Assembly: GCA_036156195.1 (NCBI GenBank)
Contig: JAYZUZ010000012.1
Location: forward strand, 62,001 to 126,000
Source of the DNA: Abyssibacter sp036156195
GTDB lineage: Bacteria; Pseudomonadota; Gammaproteobacteria; Nevskiales; OUC007
Length of the DNA: 64,000 nt
Direction of reading: 5' to 3'
Part shown: piece after piece, positions 1 through 8,823 of the stretch
Layout of the letters: each line of letters starts with the position of its first letter
Numbering within the stretch: position 1 is the first letter of the stretch
Notes under the pieces: generated by a model
What the model was told of the DNA's origin: nothing
The model's input: the letters and a program-made list of their open reading frames with translations, nothing else
Databases searched by the model: none
Position numbers and translations under genes: made by a program

Positions 1-437
1 CCAGCGTGATTGCCGTGCAGCGTGTACCGAAAGACGAGGTGCACAAGTACGGCATCGTCGAGGTGGAACCCGTTGGGCCTGGGCTGGGTGAGATTCGTGG
101 CATCGTCGAAAAGCCGGACGCTGACAAGGCGCCGTCGAATCTTGCCGTGGTCGGGCGCTATATCCTCACCCCGCGTATTTTCAAACTGCTGGAGTCCACA
201 GAGCCTGGAGCCGGCGGCGAGATTCAGCTCACCGATGCGATCAGCGCGATGATCCAGGAGCAAACGGTGCTGGCCTACGAATTCGAAGGCAAGCGCTACG
301 ATTGCGGCAGCAAGCTGGGCTATCTGCAGGCCAATGTCGAACTGGGCCTCAAGCACCCCGATCTCGCCGACGAGTTCCGCGAGTACCTGAGTGAACTGAC
401 GGCCACCTGGCCGCGAGACGAGAAAAAGTCCGCCTAG
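1..437 (+). CDS. galU: UTP--glucose-1-phosphate uridylyltransferase, C-terminal part (5' end outside window)
   Basis: The reading frame is open at the left edge and ends at TAG 435-437, so only about the last 145 residues are present. The protein makes UDP-glucose from UTP and glucose-1-phosphate, a cytoplasmic precursor for glycans and, here, possibly for the glucosyl donor used by the glucosylglycerate genes at the other end. Recognisable GalU segments are VGRYILTPRIF, GAGGEIQLTDAI and the near-terminal YDCGSKLGYLQAN. A strong terminator follows, so it is probably the last gene of its transcript. Assignment is from family motifs; the missing N-terminus would hold the nucleotide-binding loop. 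Confidence 0.93.
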   Translation, partial: SVIAVQRVPKDEVHKYGIVEVEPVGPGLGEIRGIVEKPDADKAPSNLAVVGRYILTPRIFKLLESTEPGAGGEIQLTDAISAMIQEQTVLAYEFEGKRYDCGSKLGYLQANVELGLKHPDLADEFREYLSELTATWPRDEKKSA

Positions 438-455
438 TCACCGGAATGGACAGGC

Positions 456-482
456 AAAACGGCCCCAGCTGGGGCCGTTTTT
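456..482 (+). terminator. Rho-independent terminator after galU
   Basis: A perfect palindrome with arms AAAACGGCCCC and GGGGCCGTTTT around AGCT, followed by a further T-rich stretch. The A/T tracts on both sides would let it work in either direction. It separates galU from the suc genes. Confidence 0.9.
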
Positions 483-678
483 GTTTGCGCATGCGCGAAT
501 GCCGCGCCATCAAATGGTCAGAACAGACGTTCTGCGGTTCCTTTGGGTGTTCGCAAGCTACTGGTAGGACAGGGAATTTTGTTGGTATTCAGGGAGTTGT
601 AACCGGGGCGGCGCCGATGACCCAGCGGGCGTCAGGCTGCGCCACCACCGGCGGGTGGGTTCTGCTCGACAGCGCTCG

Positions 679-684
679 TATACT
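679..684 (+). promoter_or_regulatory. Candidate -10 element upstream of sucA
   Basis: TATACT lies 30 bp upstream of the sucA ATG in the 231 bp between the galU terminator and sucA. No convincing -35 hexamer sits at 16-18 bp spacing, so this is only a candidate. I recognise nothing else in 483-678. Confidence 0.25.
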
Positions 685-713
685 TTCGCGATCCATACCG
701 GGCAGGGGCCGAA

Positions 714-3575
714 ATGACCGGCGAAAAGCTGCGACGTTTTCTCGAATCGTCTCCGATTTCTGGAGGCAATGGCGCCTGGGTCGAAGCCATGTACGAACAG
801 TACCTGGCCGATCCGGACGCGGTAGAAGCCAGTTGGCGTGACTACTTCAAGCAGATGGAGGCGGGTAGCAAGCGTCACGATGTCGCCCATAGCCCCATCC
901 AGCAGTCCTTTGCCGAGCTTGCACGCGCCAAGCCGGTAGTGAGTGTGGGCAAGGGCGGGGGCTTATCCGCCCAGGCGGCGGCGAAACAGTCATCCGTACT
1001 CCGGCTGATCAACTACTACCGGGTTCGTGGTCATCAGGCCGCCAAACTCGATCCACTGGGGCTGGCCAATCAGCCTTCTGTTCCTGATCTGGACCCGGCA
1101 TTCCATGGGCTGGGCAGTTCGGACATGGATGCAGAGTTCGACACGGGCTCGCTGGCTACGTCGGACCGGCTCAAGCTGCGCCAGATCATCGATGTCGTCA
1201 GGCATGTGTACACCGAGTCGATTGGCGCGGAGTACATGTACATCACCGAGACCCAGCAAAAGCGCTGGATTCAGCGCCGTCTCGAAGGCACCGCCTATGA
1301 GCCCCGGCTGACTGCTGATGAACAGCGCGAGGTGTTAAAGCAGCTGACGGCGGCCGAGGGCATCGAGCGGTACATGCACACGCGCTACGTCGGCCAGAAG
1401 CGCTTTTCGCTGGAGGGTGGTGACTCGCTGATTCCTGCACTGGACGAGCTGATTCGCCGCGCTTCAGCCCATAGTGTCGAAGAGGTAGTGATCGGCATGG
1501 CCCACCGTGGCCGCCTCAATGTGCTGGTCAATATCCTCGGCAAGTCGCCCAAGGATTTGTTCGATGAGTTCGAGGGCAAGATCACCGCAGAGGACCTCCG
1601 ATTCTCCGGCGATGTGAAGTACCACAAGGGCTTCTCGAATGACATCGAGATCGACGGCCGACGCGTGCATCTCGTGCTGGCGTTCAATCCTTCGCATCTG
1701 GAAATCGTGAACCCGGTTGTCGAAGGTTCGGTCAAAAGCCGGCAGCACCGCCGTGGCGATGAGACAGGTAGCTCGATTCTGCCGGTGCTTATCCACGGTG
1801 ACGCCGCCTTCGCCGGTCAGGGCGTTGTCATGGAGACCTTGCAGCTGTCGCAGGCTAAAGGCTACGCGACCGGCGGCACGGTGCATTTCATCGTCAACAA
1901 CCAGGTCGGCTTCACGACGAATAACCCGATCGAGGTCGAGCAGCGCGAGCATGCGCGTACATCGTTGTATTCCACTGATATCGCCAAGATGCTGGAGGCG
2001 CCGGTCTTCCACGTGAATGCCGATGACCCCGAGGCCGTGGTGTTCGTGACGCGTCTGGCGATGGACTTCCGCGCGGAATTCCACAAGGACGTGATCATTG
2101 ATCTGGTCTGTTACCGCCGTCACGGGCACAACGAGGCAGACGAGCCTGCGGTGACGCAGCCGAAGATGTACGAATTGATCAAGTCCCATCCGACGACACG
2201 TGCGCTTTATGCCGAGCGACTCAAGTCGGCCGGGGTGATTGGCGACAAGGATGCCGATCAGCTCAATGAGGACTACCGCAACGGCTTAGACCAGGGCGAG
2301 AACATTGCCCGGACCACGCTGGGGATGGTCGGTAACAAGTACACCGTGGACTGGAGCCGCTACGTCAACGGGAGTTGGGATGCCCACGCCGACACGACGA
2401 TGTCGGCCGAGCAGATGAAACGGCTCGCCGAAATCCTCCTGGATGTGCCCGACGGCTTTGCGCTGCATAACCGCGTGGAGCGCATCATGAAGGACCGCCG
2501 CAAGATGGCGGCGGGCGGCCTGCCCATCGACTGGGGTTTCGCCGAGACCATGGCCTATGCCGGGTTGATCGATGATGGCTTCCAGGTGCGGTTAAGCGGC
2601 CAGGATTCTGGGCGTGGAACGTTTTTCCATCGCCAATGCCGGCTGTTGAACCAGAAAGACGGCAGTGTGCATGTTCCGCTCAAGTGCATTGGCGACCCTG
2701 AGCATTTTGTCGTCAACGACACGCTGCTGTCGGAAGAAGGTGTGTTGGGGTTCGAGTATGGCTATGCCACGGCGCAGCCTGAAACGCTGGTGATCTGGGA
2801 GGCCCAGTTCGGCGACTTTGCCAATGGCGCCCAGGTTGTGGTCGATCAGTTCATCGCCTCCGGTCACGCCAAGTGGGGCCGGGTGTGCGGGCTGACGATG
2901 TTGCTGCCGCATGGCTACGAGGGGCAGGGTCCTGAGCATTCATCGGCACGACTGGAACGCTATCTTCAGCTCTGTGCTGCGAACAACATGCAGGTATGTG
3001 TCCCGTCGACGCCGAGTCAGTTCTTCCATATGTTGCGGCGCCAGCTCAAGCGCGACTACCGGCTGCCACTGATCGTGATGACACCCAAGAGTCTGCTGCG
3101 TCACAAGCAGTCGGTGTCGACGCTGGAGGATCTGCAGCAGGGGCGCTTCGAAACCATCATGGATGATCGCGGGATCGAAGACGACGCCAAGGTCCGTCGC
3201 ATCGTGTTGTGCAGCGGCAAGGTTTACTACGACCTGTATCAGATGCGCGAAGAGCTGGAACTCAGCCAGGAAGTCGCGCTGGTCCGGATTGAGCAGCTCT
3301 ATCCGTTCCCGCGGGCCGAATACAAGGCCGTGCTGGCGCGCTACCCCAATGCCACGGACGTGGTCTGGTGTCAGGAAGAGCCCGAGAACCAGGGGGCGTG
3401 GTACCAGATCAAGCATCGCCTGCTGAACTCGCTGGGTGAGCAGCATGTCATGTTGTACGCCACCCGCGCGGGTTCGCCCTCAACCGCCACGGGCTATCAC
3501 AAGGTTCACGTGCAGGAGCAGGAAGAGCTTGTGCGCAAGGCACTCGAATCTGGCAATCGGACGCGCGGCGAATAG
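714..3575 (+). CDS. sucA: 2-oxoglutarate dehydrogenase E1 component
   Basis: This thiamine diphosphate enzyme decarboxylates 2-oxoglutarate and passes the succinyl group to the lipoyl arm of E2 in the TCA cycle. The 953 residues are close to the usual length of about 930. The N-terminal E2-binding region (FLESSPISGGNGAWVEAMYEQY) is present. Other signatures are IGMAHRGRLNVL (about 260-271), the thiamine diphosphate region GDAAFAGQGVV and FIVNNQVGFTT (about 360-402), and the YRRHGHNEADEP motif (about 467). ATG 714 follows a purine-rich CAGGGGCCGAA. It heads the sucA-sucB-lpdA cluster, with 51 bp to sucB. Confidence 0.97.
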   Translation: MTGEKLRRFLESSPISGGNGAWVEAMYEQYLADPDAVEASWRDYFKQMEAGSKRHDVAHSPIQQSFAELARAKPVVSVGKGGGLSAQAAAKQSSVLRLINYYRVRGHQAAKLDPLGLANQPSVPDLDPAFHGLGSSDMDAEFDTGSLATSDRLKLRQIIDVVRHVYTESIGAEYMYITETQQKRWIQRRLEGTAYEPRLTADEQREVLKQLTAAEGIERYMHTRYVGQKRFSLEGGDSLIPALDELIRRASAHSVEEVVIGMAHRGRLNVLVNILGKSPKDLFDEFEGKITAEDLRFSGDVKYHKGFSNDIEIDGRRVHLVLAFNPSHLEIVNPVVEGSVKSRQHRRGDETGSSILPVLIHGDAAFAGQGVVMETLQLSQAKGYATGGTVHFIVNNQVGFTTNNPIEVEQREHARTSLYSTDIAKMLEAPVFHVNADDPEAVVFVTRLAMDFRAEFHKDVIIDLVCYRRHGHNEADEPAVTQPKMYELIKSHPTTRALYAERLKSAGVIGDKDADQLNEDYRNGLDQGENIARTTLGMVGNKYTVDWSRYVNGSWDAHADTTMSAEQMKRLAEILLDVPDGFALHNRVERIMKDRRKMAAGGLPIDWGFAETMAYAGLIDDGFQVRLSGQDSGRGTFFHRQCRLLNQKDGSVHVPLKCIGDPEHFVVNDTLLSEEGVLGFEYGYATAQPETLVIWEAQFGDFANGAQVVVDQFIASGHAKWGRVCGLTMLLPHGYEGQGPEHSSARLERYLQLCAANNMQVCVPSTPSQFFHMLRRQLKRDYRLPLIVMTPKSLLRHKQSVSTLEDLQQGRFETIMDDRGIEDDAKVRRIVLCSGKVYYDLYQMREELELSQEVALVRIEQLYPFPRAEYKAVLARYPNATDVVWCQEEPENQGAWYQIKHRLLNSLGEQHVMLYATRAGSPSTATGYHKVHVQEQEELVRKALESGNRTRGE

Positions 3576-3626
3576 TCGAGAGACCCGCCCCCGCGTTCAC
3601 GCCAATGGAATCTGATTGGAGACGGA

Positions 3627-4883
3627 ATGAGTATTGAAGTCAAAGTCCCGGCCCTTCCTGAGTCGGTTACCGAAGCCACCGTGGCAGTCTGGAATAAAAA
3701 GCCCGGTGACCGCGTCTCGCGTGACGAGAACATCTGTGAGCTGGAAACCGACAAGGTGATGCTGGAAGTTCCGGCAGTTGCCGATGGCGTGCTGAAGGAA
3801 ATCAAGGCCGAAGAAGGCGCCACTGTCGGGTCTGGCGATGTCATCGCCGTGCTGGAAGAGGGCGCCGGTGGCGGTGATAGCGATGCCGGCGATGCATCTG
3901 ACGCCGATCAAAAGGCCGACAGTGCAGACGAGCAGGCGGATGCAGATGACGGCAACACGCCTCCGTTGAGCCCGGCGGTCCGCAAGCTGGTGGCCGAGCA
4001 CGACCTGGACCCGAGCAAGATCGAGGGGACAGGCAAGGGCGGGCGAATCGTCAAGAGCGATGTCGAGGACTACCTGGCCAAGCAGTCGAACGGGCAGAGT
4101 GCCTCCAAGCGCGACGCTGCCGCCGGCAAGAGCGAGGCCAAGCCTGCGCCGACATCCGATCCGGTGAGCGTGCCCAGCGGTGATCGCGTGGAGCAACGCG
4201 TACCGATGACGCGCATTCGCAAGCGCATTGCCGAGCGTCTGGTCGAGGCCCAGCAAACTGCCGCCATGCTAACGACCTTTAACGAGGTGGATCTGCAGGC
4301 GGTGATGGATTTGCGGGCCCGCTACAAGGACAACTTTGCGAAATCGTATGACATTAAGCTCGGCTTCATGTCCTTTTTCGTCAAAGCAGCAGTCGAGGCG
4401 CTCAAGCGTTACCCGGTCGTCAATGCATCAATTGATGACGACGATGTGGTCTACCACGGTTACTACGATATCGGCATCGCGGTATCCACCGAACGCGGTC
4501 TGGTTGTCCCGATCCTGCGGGACGCCGAATCGATGAGCTTCGCGGAGATCGAGCAAGCCATTGCCAACTATGGCAAGAAGGCACGCGAAGGCAAGATCAC
4601 GATGGATGATCTGCAGGGTGGCACGTTCTCGATCACCAATGGTGGCATTTTCGGTTCCATGCTTTCGACGCCGATTCTCAACCCGCCGCAGTCGGCGATT
4701 CTGGGGATGCACGGCATCATTGAGCGTCCGATCGCCATTAATGGTGAAGTGGTGATCCGTCCGATGATGTATCTGGCGCTGTCGTATGACCATCGCCTCA
4801 TCGATGGCAAGGATGCGGTCATGTTCCTGCGGACGATCAAGGAAACGCTGGAAGACCCGGGCCGTCTGCTACTTCAGATCTAA
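3627..4883 (+). CDS. sucB: Dihydrolipoyllysine-residue succinyltransferase (E2 of 2-oxoglutarate dehydrogenase)
   Basis: E2 core of the complex: it carries the succinyl group on a lipoyl arm and transfers it to CoA. One N-terminal lipoyl domain (about 1-78) has the lipoyl-lysine context ETDKVMLEV, Lys43. An acidic Asp/Glu/Ala linker (about 80-105) leads to the peripheral subunit-binding domain (about 111-150, SPAVRKLVAEHDLDPSKIEG). The catalytic acyltransferase domain ends with the DHRLIDGKDAV signature. ATG 3627 has GGAGACGG just upstream. 418 residues is normal for SucB. Confidence 0.96.
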   Translation: MSIEVKVPALPESVTEATVAVWNKKPGDRVSRDENICELETDKVMLEVPAVADGVLKEIKAEEGATVGSGDVIAVLEEGAGGGDSDAGDASDADQKADSADEQADADDGNTPPLSPAVRKLVAEHDLDPSKIEGTGKGGRIVKSDVEDYLAKQSNGQSASKRDAAAGKSEAKPAPTSDPVSVPSGDRVEQRVPMTRIRKRIAERLVEAQQTAAMLTTFNEVDLQAVMDLRARYKDNFAKSYDIKLGFMSFFVKAAVEALKRYPVVNASIDDDDVVYHGYYDIGIAVSTERGLVVPILRDAESMSFAEIEQAIANYGKKAREGKITMDDLQGGTFSITNGGIFGSMLSTPILNPPQSAILGMHGIIERPIAINGEVVIRPMMYLALSYDHRLIDGKDAVMFLRTIKETLEDPGRLLLQI

Positions 4884-4943
4884 TCTGCGAAACATGCTTA
4901 ACGCATTGATTCGCAAACCCAAATCAAACGAGATGGTTACGCA

Positions 4944-6383
4944 ATGAGCAAGGATTTCGACGTCATCGTCATCGGCGGTGGTCCCGCCGGCTATGTCGCG
5001 GCCATTCGCGCCGCACAGCTGGGCATGAAAACCGCCTGCGTGGACAACTGGCTCAACCGGGATGGCAGCCAGGCCTTTGGTGGTACCTGCCTGAACGCAG
5101 GCTGCATTCCGTCCAAGGCATTGCTGGAGTCCTCGGAGCTGTACCACCGTGCCCAGCATGAGTTCGACAAACACGGTATTGCGGCCGGCAAGATCAAACT
5201 GGATCTCGACGCCATGCATGCACGCAAATCCGGTATCTGCAAGCAGATGAACGGTGGCGTCCAGGCGTTGTTTAAGTCCAATGGTGTGGAAGGCATTGCC
5301 GGAACCGGGACCGTCCTGGGCTCCGGCAAGGTCAAGGTCACGCCCGTGGACAAGGGTGACAGCAAGGAGCTGAGCTGCGAGCACATCATCATCGCCAGCG
5401 GTAGTTCGCCGGTGGAGCTCAAGATTGCCCCGTTCGATGGCGACCGCATTGTCGACTCCTGGGGGGCGTTGGAATTCTCCGAAGTGCCCAAGCGACTCGG
5501 CATTATCGGTGCTGGCGTCATCGGCGTAGAACTCGGAAGCGTGTGGTCTCGGCTGGGTGCTGAGGTTGTTCTGCTCGAAGCCATGGATCAGTTCATTCCG
5601 GTCGCCGACCAGCAAATCGCCAAAGAGGCGGCGCGTCACTTCAAGAAGCAGGGCCTGGATATCCGTCTTGGTGCGCGTGTCCTTGGCGCCAAGGCCCAGA
5701 AGACCCAGGTCAAGGTCGAGTACCAGACCGGCGACGACAAGCACAGCGAAACCTTTGATCGTCTTGTCGTGGCCGTGGGGCGTCGGCCGAATACGGATGA
5801 CCTGTTTTCCAAGGACTCCGGTCTGGCGTTGGACGACAAGGGCTTTGTCAAGGTCGATGAGAACTACCGCACCAACCTGCCAAACGTCTACGCGGTCGGC
5901 GATGTGATTGGTGGCCTGATGTTGGCGCACAAAGGATCGGAAGAGGGCGTGGCCTGTGCCGAGCTCATCGCCGGCCAGAAGCCTCAAGTGAACTACGACA
6001 CTATTCCGTCGGTCATTTACACAGCGCCGGAGTTGGCCTGGGTTGGCAAGACCGAGGAACAGCTGAAGTCCGAGGGTGTTGAATACAACGTCGGGACCTT
6101 CCCGTTCTCGGCCAATGGCCGATCCAAGGCGCTGGAAATGTCGGTCGGCACGGTCAAGATGATCGCAGATGCCAAGACAGACCGGATTCTGGGCGTGCAT
6201 ATGGTGGGTCCCTATGTGTCTGAACTGGTGGCCGAGGCGGTCGTCGCCATGGAATTCGGTGCGACCGCCGAAGACATTGCCCTGACCATGCACGCACATC
6301 CGACACTCTCTGAAGCGGTGCACGAGGCGGCGTTGTCCGTACACGGGCACGCCATTCACGCAATCAACAAGAAGCGACGCTAA
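4944..6383 (+). CDS. lpdA: Dihydrolipoyl dehydrogenase (E3)
   Basis: Flavoprotein that reoxidises the dihydrolipoyl arm of E2 with NAD+. The FAD-binding GGGPAGYVAA motif is at 11-20, the redox-active disulfide GGTCLNAGCIPSK has Cys49 and Cys54, the NAD-binding GAGVIGVELGSVWSRLG is in the middle, and the C-terminal HAHPTLSEAVHEA contains the catalytic His-Glu pair. Its length (479) and position after sucB make it the E3 of this complex; it may also serve pyruvate dehydrogenase. Only 3 bp separate it from the next gene. Confidence 0.96.
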   Translation: MSKDFDVIVIGGGPAGYVAAIRAAQLGMKTACVDNWLNRDGSQAFGGTCLNAGCIPSKALLESSELYHRAQHEFDKHGIAAGKIKLDLDAMHARKSGICKQMNGGVQALFKSNGVEGIAGTGTVLGSGKVKVTPVDKGDSKELSCEHIIIASGSSPVELKIAPFDGDRIVDSWGALEFSEVPKRLGIIGAGVIGVELGSVWSRLGAEVVLLEAMDQFIPVADQQIAKEAARHFKKQGLDIRLGARVLGAKAQKTQVKVEYQTGDDKHSETFDRLVVAVGRRPNTDDLFSKDSGLALDDKGFVKVDENYRTNLPNVYAVGDVIGGLMLAHKGSEEGVACAELIAGQKPQVNYDTIPSVIYTAPELAWVGKTEEQLKSEGVEYNVGTFPFSANGRSKALEMSVGTVKMIADAKTDRILGVHMVGPYVSELVAEAVVAMEFGATAEDIALTMHAHPTLSEAVHEAALSVHGHAIHAINKKRR

Positions 6384-6386
6384 ATC

Positions 6387-6962
6387 ATGCGCAAGACCCT
6401 ATTAACCTTGGCCCTGCTGGTGCCGGGGGTTGGCTGTGCCGGCCAGGCACTGGATCTGAATCTGTCAGGCGATGCGATTCAGGGTGAGTTTTCGTCCGAT
6501 ACGGGCGTGCTGCCCAATAGCAATGGCGTGTTCTCCATCGGCGGACTGTATGCCGATGACGACAAGTCCGATTTCACCATGGGGCATCTGGGCCTGCTGG
6601 TCACGGGTGATGCCGGTGCGCGGAACGCTCTGGTCAATGCCGGCTTAGGTGTGCGTCTGGTGGGGCTGGACGTGAACGGTGGAGACGCCACTGGTGGTGC
6701 GATCTCACTGGGCGCCGAGTTTGATGCCCGACTACCGGCCTACAACCGTATCGGTGTCGGTGCCTACCTCTATTACGCACCGGATGTTTCTGCCTTTGGT
6801 GACATCGACAAGTACTTGGAATACGCGGCGAATCTGAACTACGAGCTGATTCGTAATGCCTTTGTGTATGTCGGTGCGCGCCAGGTCCGGCTTGGCTTTG
6901 ATCCGGGTAGCGAGATGAGTGTGGATACCGGCGCCCATGCCGGGTTCAATCTGAAGTTCTAG
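6387..6962 (+). CDS. YfaZ-like outer membrane protein
   Basis: A 191-residue exported protein with a Sec signal peptide (about 1-20, cleavage near GCAGQA). The rest is short alternating hydrophobic/polar strands (GHLGLLVTG, NAGLGVRLVGLDV, IGVGAYLYYAPDV, AFVYVGARQV) and ends in a terminal Phe, as expected of a small outer-membrane beta-barrel. The pattern matches the YfaZ family, whose function is not established. It lies 3 bp after lpdA and 12 bp before yebC, so it is probably co-transcribed with both, an unusual place for such a gene. Confidence 0.75.
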   Translation: MRKTLLTLALLVPGVGCAGQALDLNLSGDAIQGEFSSDTGVLPNSNGVFSIGGLYADDDKSDFTMGHLGLLVTGDAGARNALVNAGLGVRLVGLDVNGGDATGGAISLGAEFDARLPAYNRIGVGAYLYYAPDVSAFGDIDKYLEYAANLNYELIRNAFVYVGARQVRLGFDPGSEMSVDTGAHAGFNLKF

Positions 6963-6974
6963 GAAGCGCAAGAC

Positions 6975-7718
6975 ATGGCAGGTCATTCCAAGTGGGCGAA
7001 TATCCAGCACCGCAAGGGCGCCCAGGATAAGAAGCGCGGCAAGCTCTTCACCAAGCTGGCCAAAGAGATCACGGTGGCGACCCGCATGGGCGGCCCGGAT
7101 CCCGATTCCAACCCGCGCCTGCGGCTGGCGATCGATAAGGCTAAAGGGCAGTCCCTGCCAAAGGACAACATCGAGCGCGCGATTAAGCGCGGCTCCGGTG
7201 CCATGGAAGGAGACGATTACGAGGAAATTCGTTACGAGGGCTACGGTCCCAATGGCGTCGCCGTCATGGTTGACTGCCTGAGCGATAACCGGAATCGCAC
7301 GGTGTCGGATGTGCGGCATGCCTTTACCAAGCATGGCGGCAATCTGGGGTCGGATGGTTCGGTGGCCTATCTGTTCAATCGCTCCGGCGTCATCGTATTC
7401 AGCGACGGCGATGAGGCCTTGGAAGAGCAGGTCATGGAGATTGCACTGGAAGCCGGTGCCGAAGACATCACAACCAATGATGATGGGTCCATCGAAGTGC
7501 TGACGCCGCCCGACGCGTATGAGACGGTTCGCGATGCGCTCATCGGAGCCGGCCTGGAGCCGGCGCATTCGGACGTGACCATGCTGGCGACGACCAGCGT
7601 GGCATTGGATGCGGAGCAGGCGGAGACGCTGACGCGGCTCATCGACGCGCTCGATGACCTGGATGACGTCCAGGAGGTCTACTCCAACGCCGAATACCCC
7701 GATACCGAGGCAGCCTGA
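6975..7718 (+). CDS. yebC: YebC/PmpR-family regulatory protein
   Basis: Conserved cytoplasmic protein of 247 residues (usual 240-250). The N-terminal signature MAGHSKWANIQHRKGAQDKK is intact, followed by VATRMGGPDPDSNPRLR and a Glu/Asp-rich C-terminal half. The family has been described as DNA-binding transcriptional regulators, and some members affect translation. It lies directly upstream of ruvCAB, its classical context, and its TGA at 7716-7718 abuts the RuvC core reading frame. Confidence 0.94.
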   Translation: MAGHSKWANIQHRKGAQDKKRGKLFTKLAKEITVATRMGGPDPDSNPRLRLAIDKAKGQSLPKDNIERAIKRGSGAMEGDDYEEIRYEGYGPNGVAVMVDCLSDNRNRTVSDVRHAFTKHGGNLGSDGSVAYLFNRSGVIVFSDGDEALEEQVMEIALEAGAEDITTNDDGSIEVLTPPDAYETVRDALIGAGLEPAHSDVTMLATTSVALDAEQAETLTRLIDALDDLDDVQEVYSNAEYPDTEAA

Positions 7719-8226
7719 GCTGTCCCAGACCATTCGTATCCTGGGCATCGACCCTGGATCGCGCTACACGGGCTGGGGTGTGGTGGATGTGCAGGGACAA
7801 CGGCAGCGCGCCGTGGCCTGGGGCTGTATCCGACTCGGTGATGCGCCGTTCGACCAGCGGGTTAGACGCATCTTCGAGGACGTCCAGGGGCTTGTGCAGG
7901 CACATGGACCTGCCGAGGCCGCCATCGAAGATGTCTTCGTCAGCCGCAACGCCATGTCAGCCTTGAAGCTTGGCCAGGCCCGGGGGGCAGCCATGGCAGC
8001 AATTGCCTGCCTGGAGGTCCCCATCGCGGCGTATTCACCGGCGCGCGTGAAGCAAAGCATTGTCGGTAGTGGTCGGGCCGACAAGACACAGATTGGCCAT
8101 ATGGTGCGAGCCTTGTTGGGAATCAATACACGTATTCAGGCCGATGCGGCGGATGCCCTGGCCATCGCCCTTTGTCATGCACATTGGCGGGCATCGCCAG
8201 CGGCCCGATTGGGGTTAGGGACATGA
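7663..8226 (+). CDS. ruvC: Holliday junction resolvase RuvC (start uncertain)
   Basis: Endonuclease that cleaves four-way DNA junctions with RuvAB. Catalytic acidic residues are visible in RILGIDPGSR, AIEDVF and the C-terminal ADAADALAIALCHAH. RuvC normally begins two to four residues before ILGIDPG, but no ATG, GTG or TTG lies there. The nearest standard starts are ATG 7663 and ATG 7654, which overlap yebC by about 60 bp and add a Pro/Thr-rich leader. A CTG at 7720, one base after the yebC stop and 9 nt after GAGG, would give a family-like N-terminus. It overlaps ruvA by ATGA. Confidence 0.9.
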   Translation: MTSRRSTPTPNTPIPRQPELSQTIRILGIDPGSRYTGWGVVDVQGQRQRAVAWGCIRLGDAPFDQRVRRIFEDVQGLVQAHGPAEAAIEDVFVSRNAMSALKLGQARGAAMAAIACLEVPIAAYSPARVKQSIVGSGRADKTQIGHMVRALLGINTRIQADAADALAIALCHAHWRASPAARLGLGT

Positions 8227-8816
8227 TCGGACGCCTGCGGGGCACACTGATTGCGAAGCGGCCGCCCGTGCTGCTTATTGATGTGGGTGGGGTGGGTTAC
8301 GAGGTCGAGGCGCCGATGTCCACGTTGTACGAGCTGGGTGACACCGGCGGGGACGTGGTCGTCCATACGCACCTGTCTGTGCGTGAGGATGCCCAGCAAC
8401 TGTTTGGCTTTGCCACCCTGGGTGAACGCGATCTGTTCCGTGTGTTGATCCGCATCAATGGCGTGGGGGGGAAGCTCGCGCTCGCGATTCTATCCACCAT
8501 TCCGGCGGCTGAGTTCACACGTGTGGTCGAGGAGGGGGATGTGACTGCGCTGACCCGCGTACCAGGCATCGGTAAGAAAACCGCTGAACGCCTGGTAGTC
8601 GAGATGCGTGGTCGAACCGACGCGCTCATGGCGCCCGCAAGCGGTGACGCATCGGCCGGGAGCCGCCCGCAGGATGCCGCGACGGAGGCCACCGATGCCC
8701 TGATCGCGCTGGGTTACAAGCCAGCCGAGGCTGGGCGAATGGTGCAAAAGGCTGCGGGGGCGGATATGGATTCCGAGGCGATTATCCGCGCCGCGTTGCG
8801 GGCTGCCATGCGATAG
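8223..8816 (+). CDS. ruvA: Holliday junction branch migration protein RuvA
   Basis: RuvA binds Holliday junctions as a tetramer and loads the RuvB motor. The start MIGRLRGTL is the canonical family N-terminus; ATG 8223 overlaps the ruvC TGA as ATGA. The OB-fold domain covers about 1-62. Helix-hairpin-helix DNA-binding motifs follow (VLIRINGVGGKLALAILS and LTRVPGIGKKTAERLVVEM, about 75-125). A flexible Ala/Ser linker joins the C-terminal RuvB-contacting domain (EATDALIALGYKPAEA). 197 residues is typical. Confidence 0.96.
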   Translation: MIGRLRGTLIAKRPPVLLIDVGGVGYEVEAPMSTLYELGDTGGDVVVHTHLSVREDAQQLFGFATLGERDLFRVLIRINGVGGKLALAILSTIPAAEFTRVVEEGDVTALTRVPGIGKKTAERLVVEMRGRTDALMAPASGDASAGSRPQDAATEATDALIALGYKPAEAGRMVQKAAGADMDSEAIIRAALRAAMR

Positions 8817-8823
8817 TCGTCAG

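Noticed and set aside
446..841. 131-codon open frame across the galU-sucA spacer
   Set aside because: It runs through the terminator and into sucA in another frame, without motif or ribosome site.
4869..6359. 496-codon open frame antisense to lpdA
   Set aside because: It is an exact shadow of a clear lpdA gene, has no domain-like composition, and long antisense frames are expected in GC-rich DNA.
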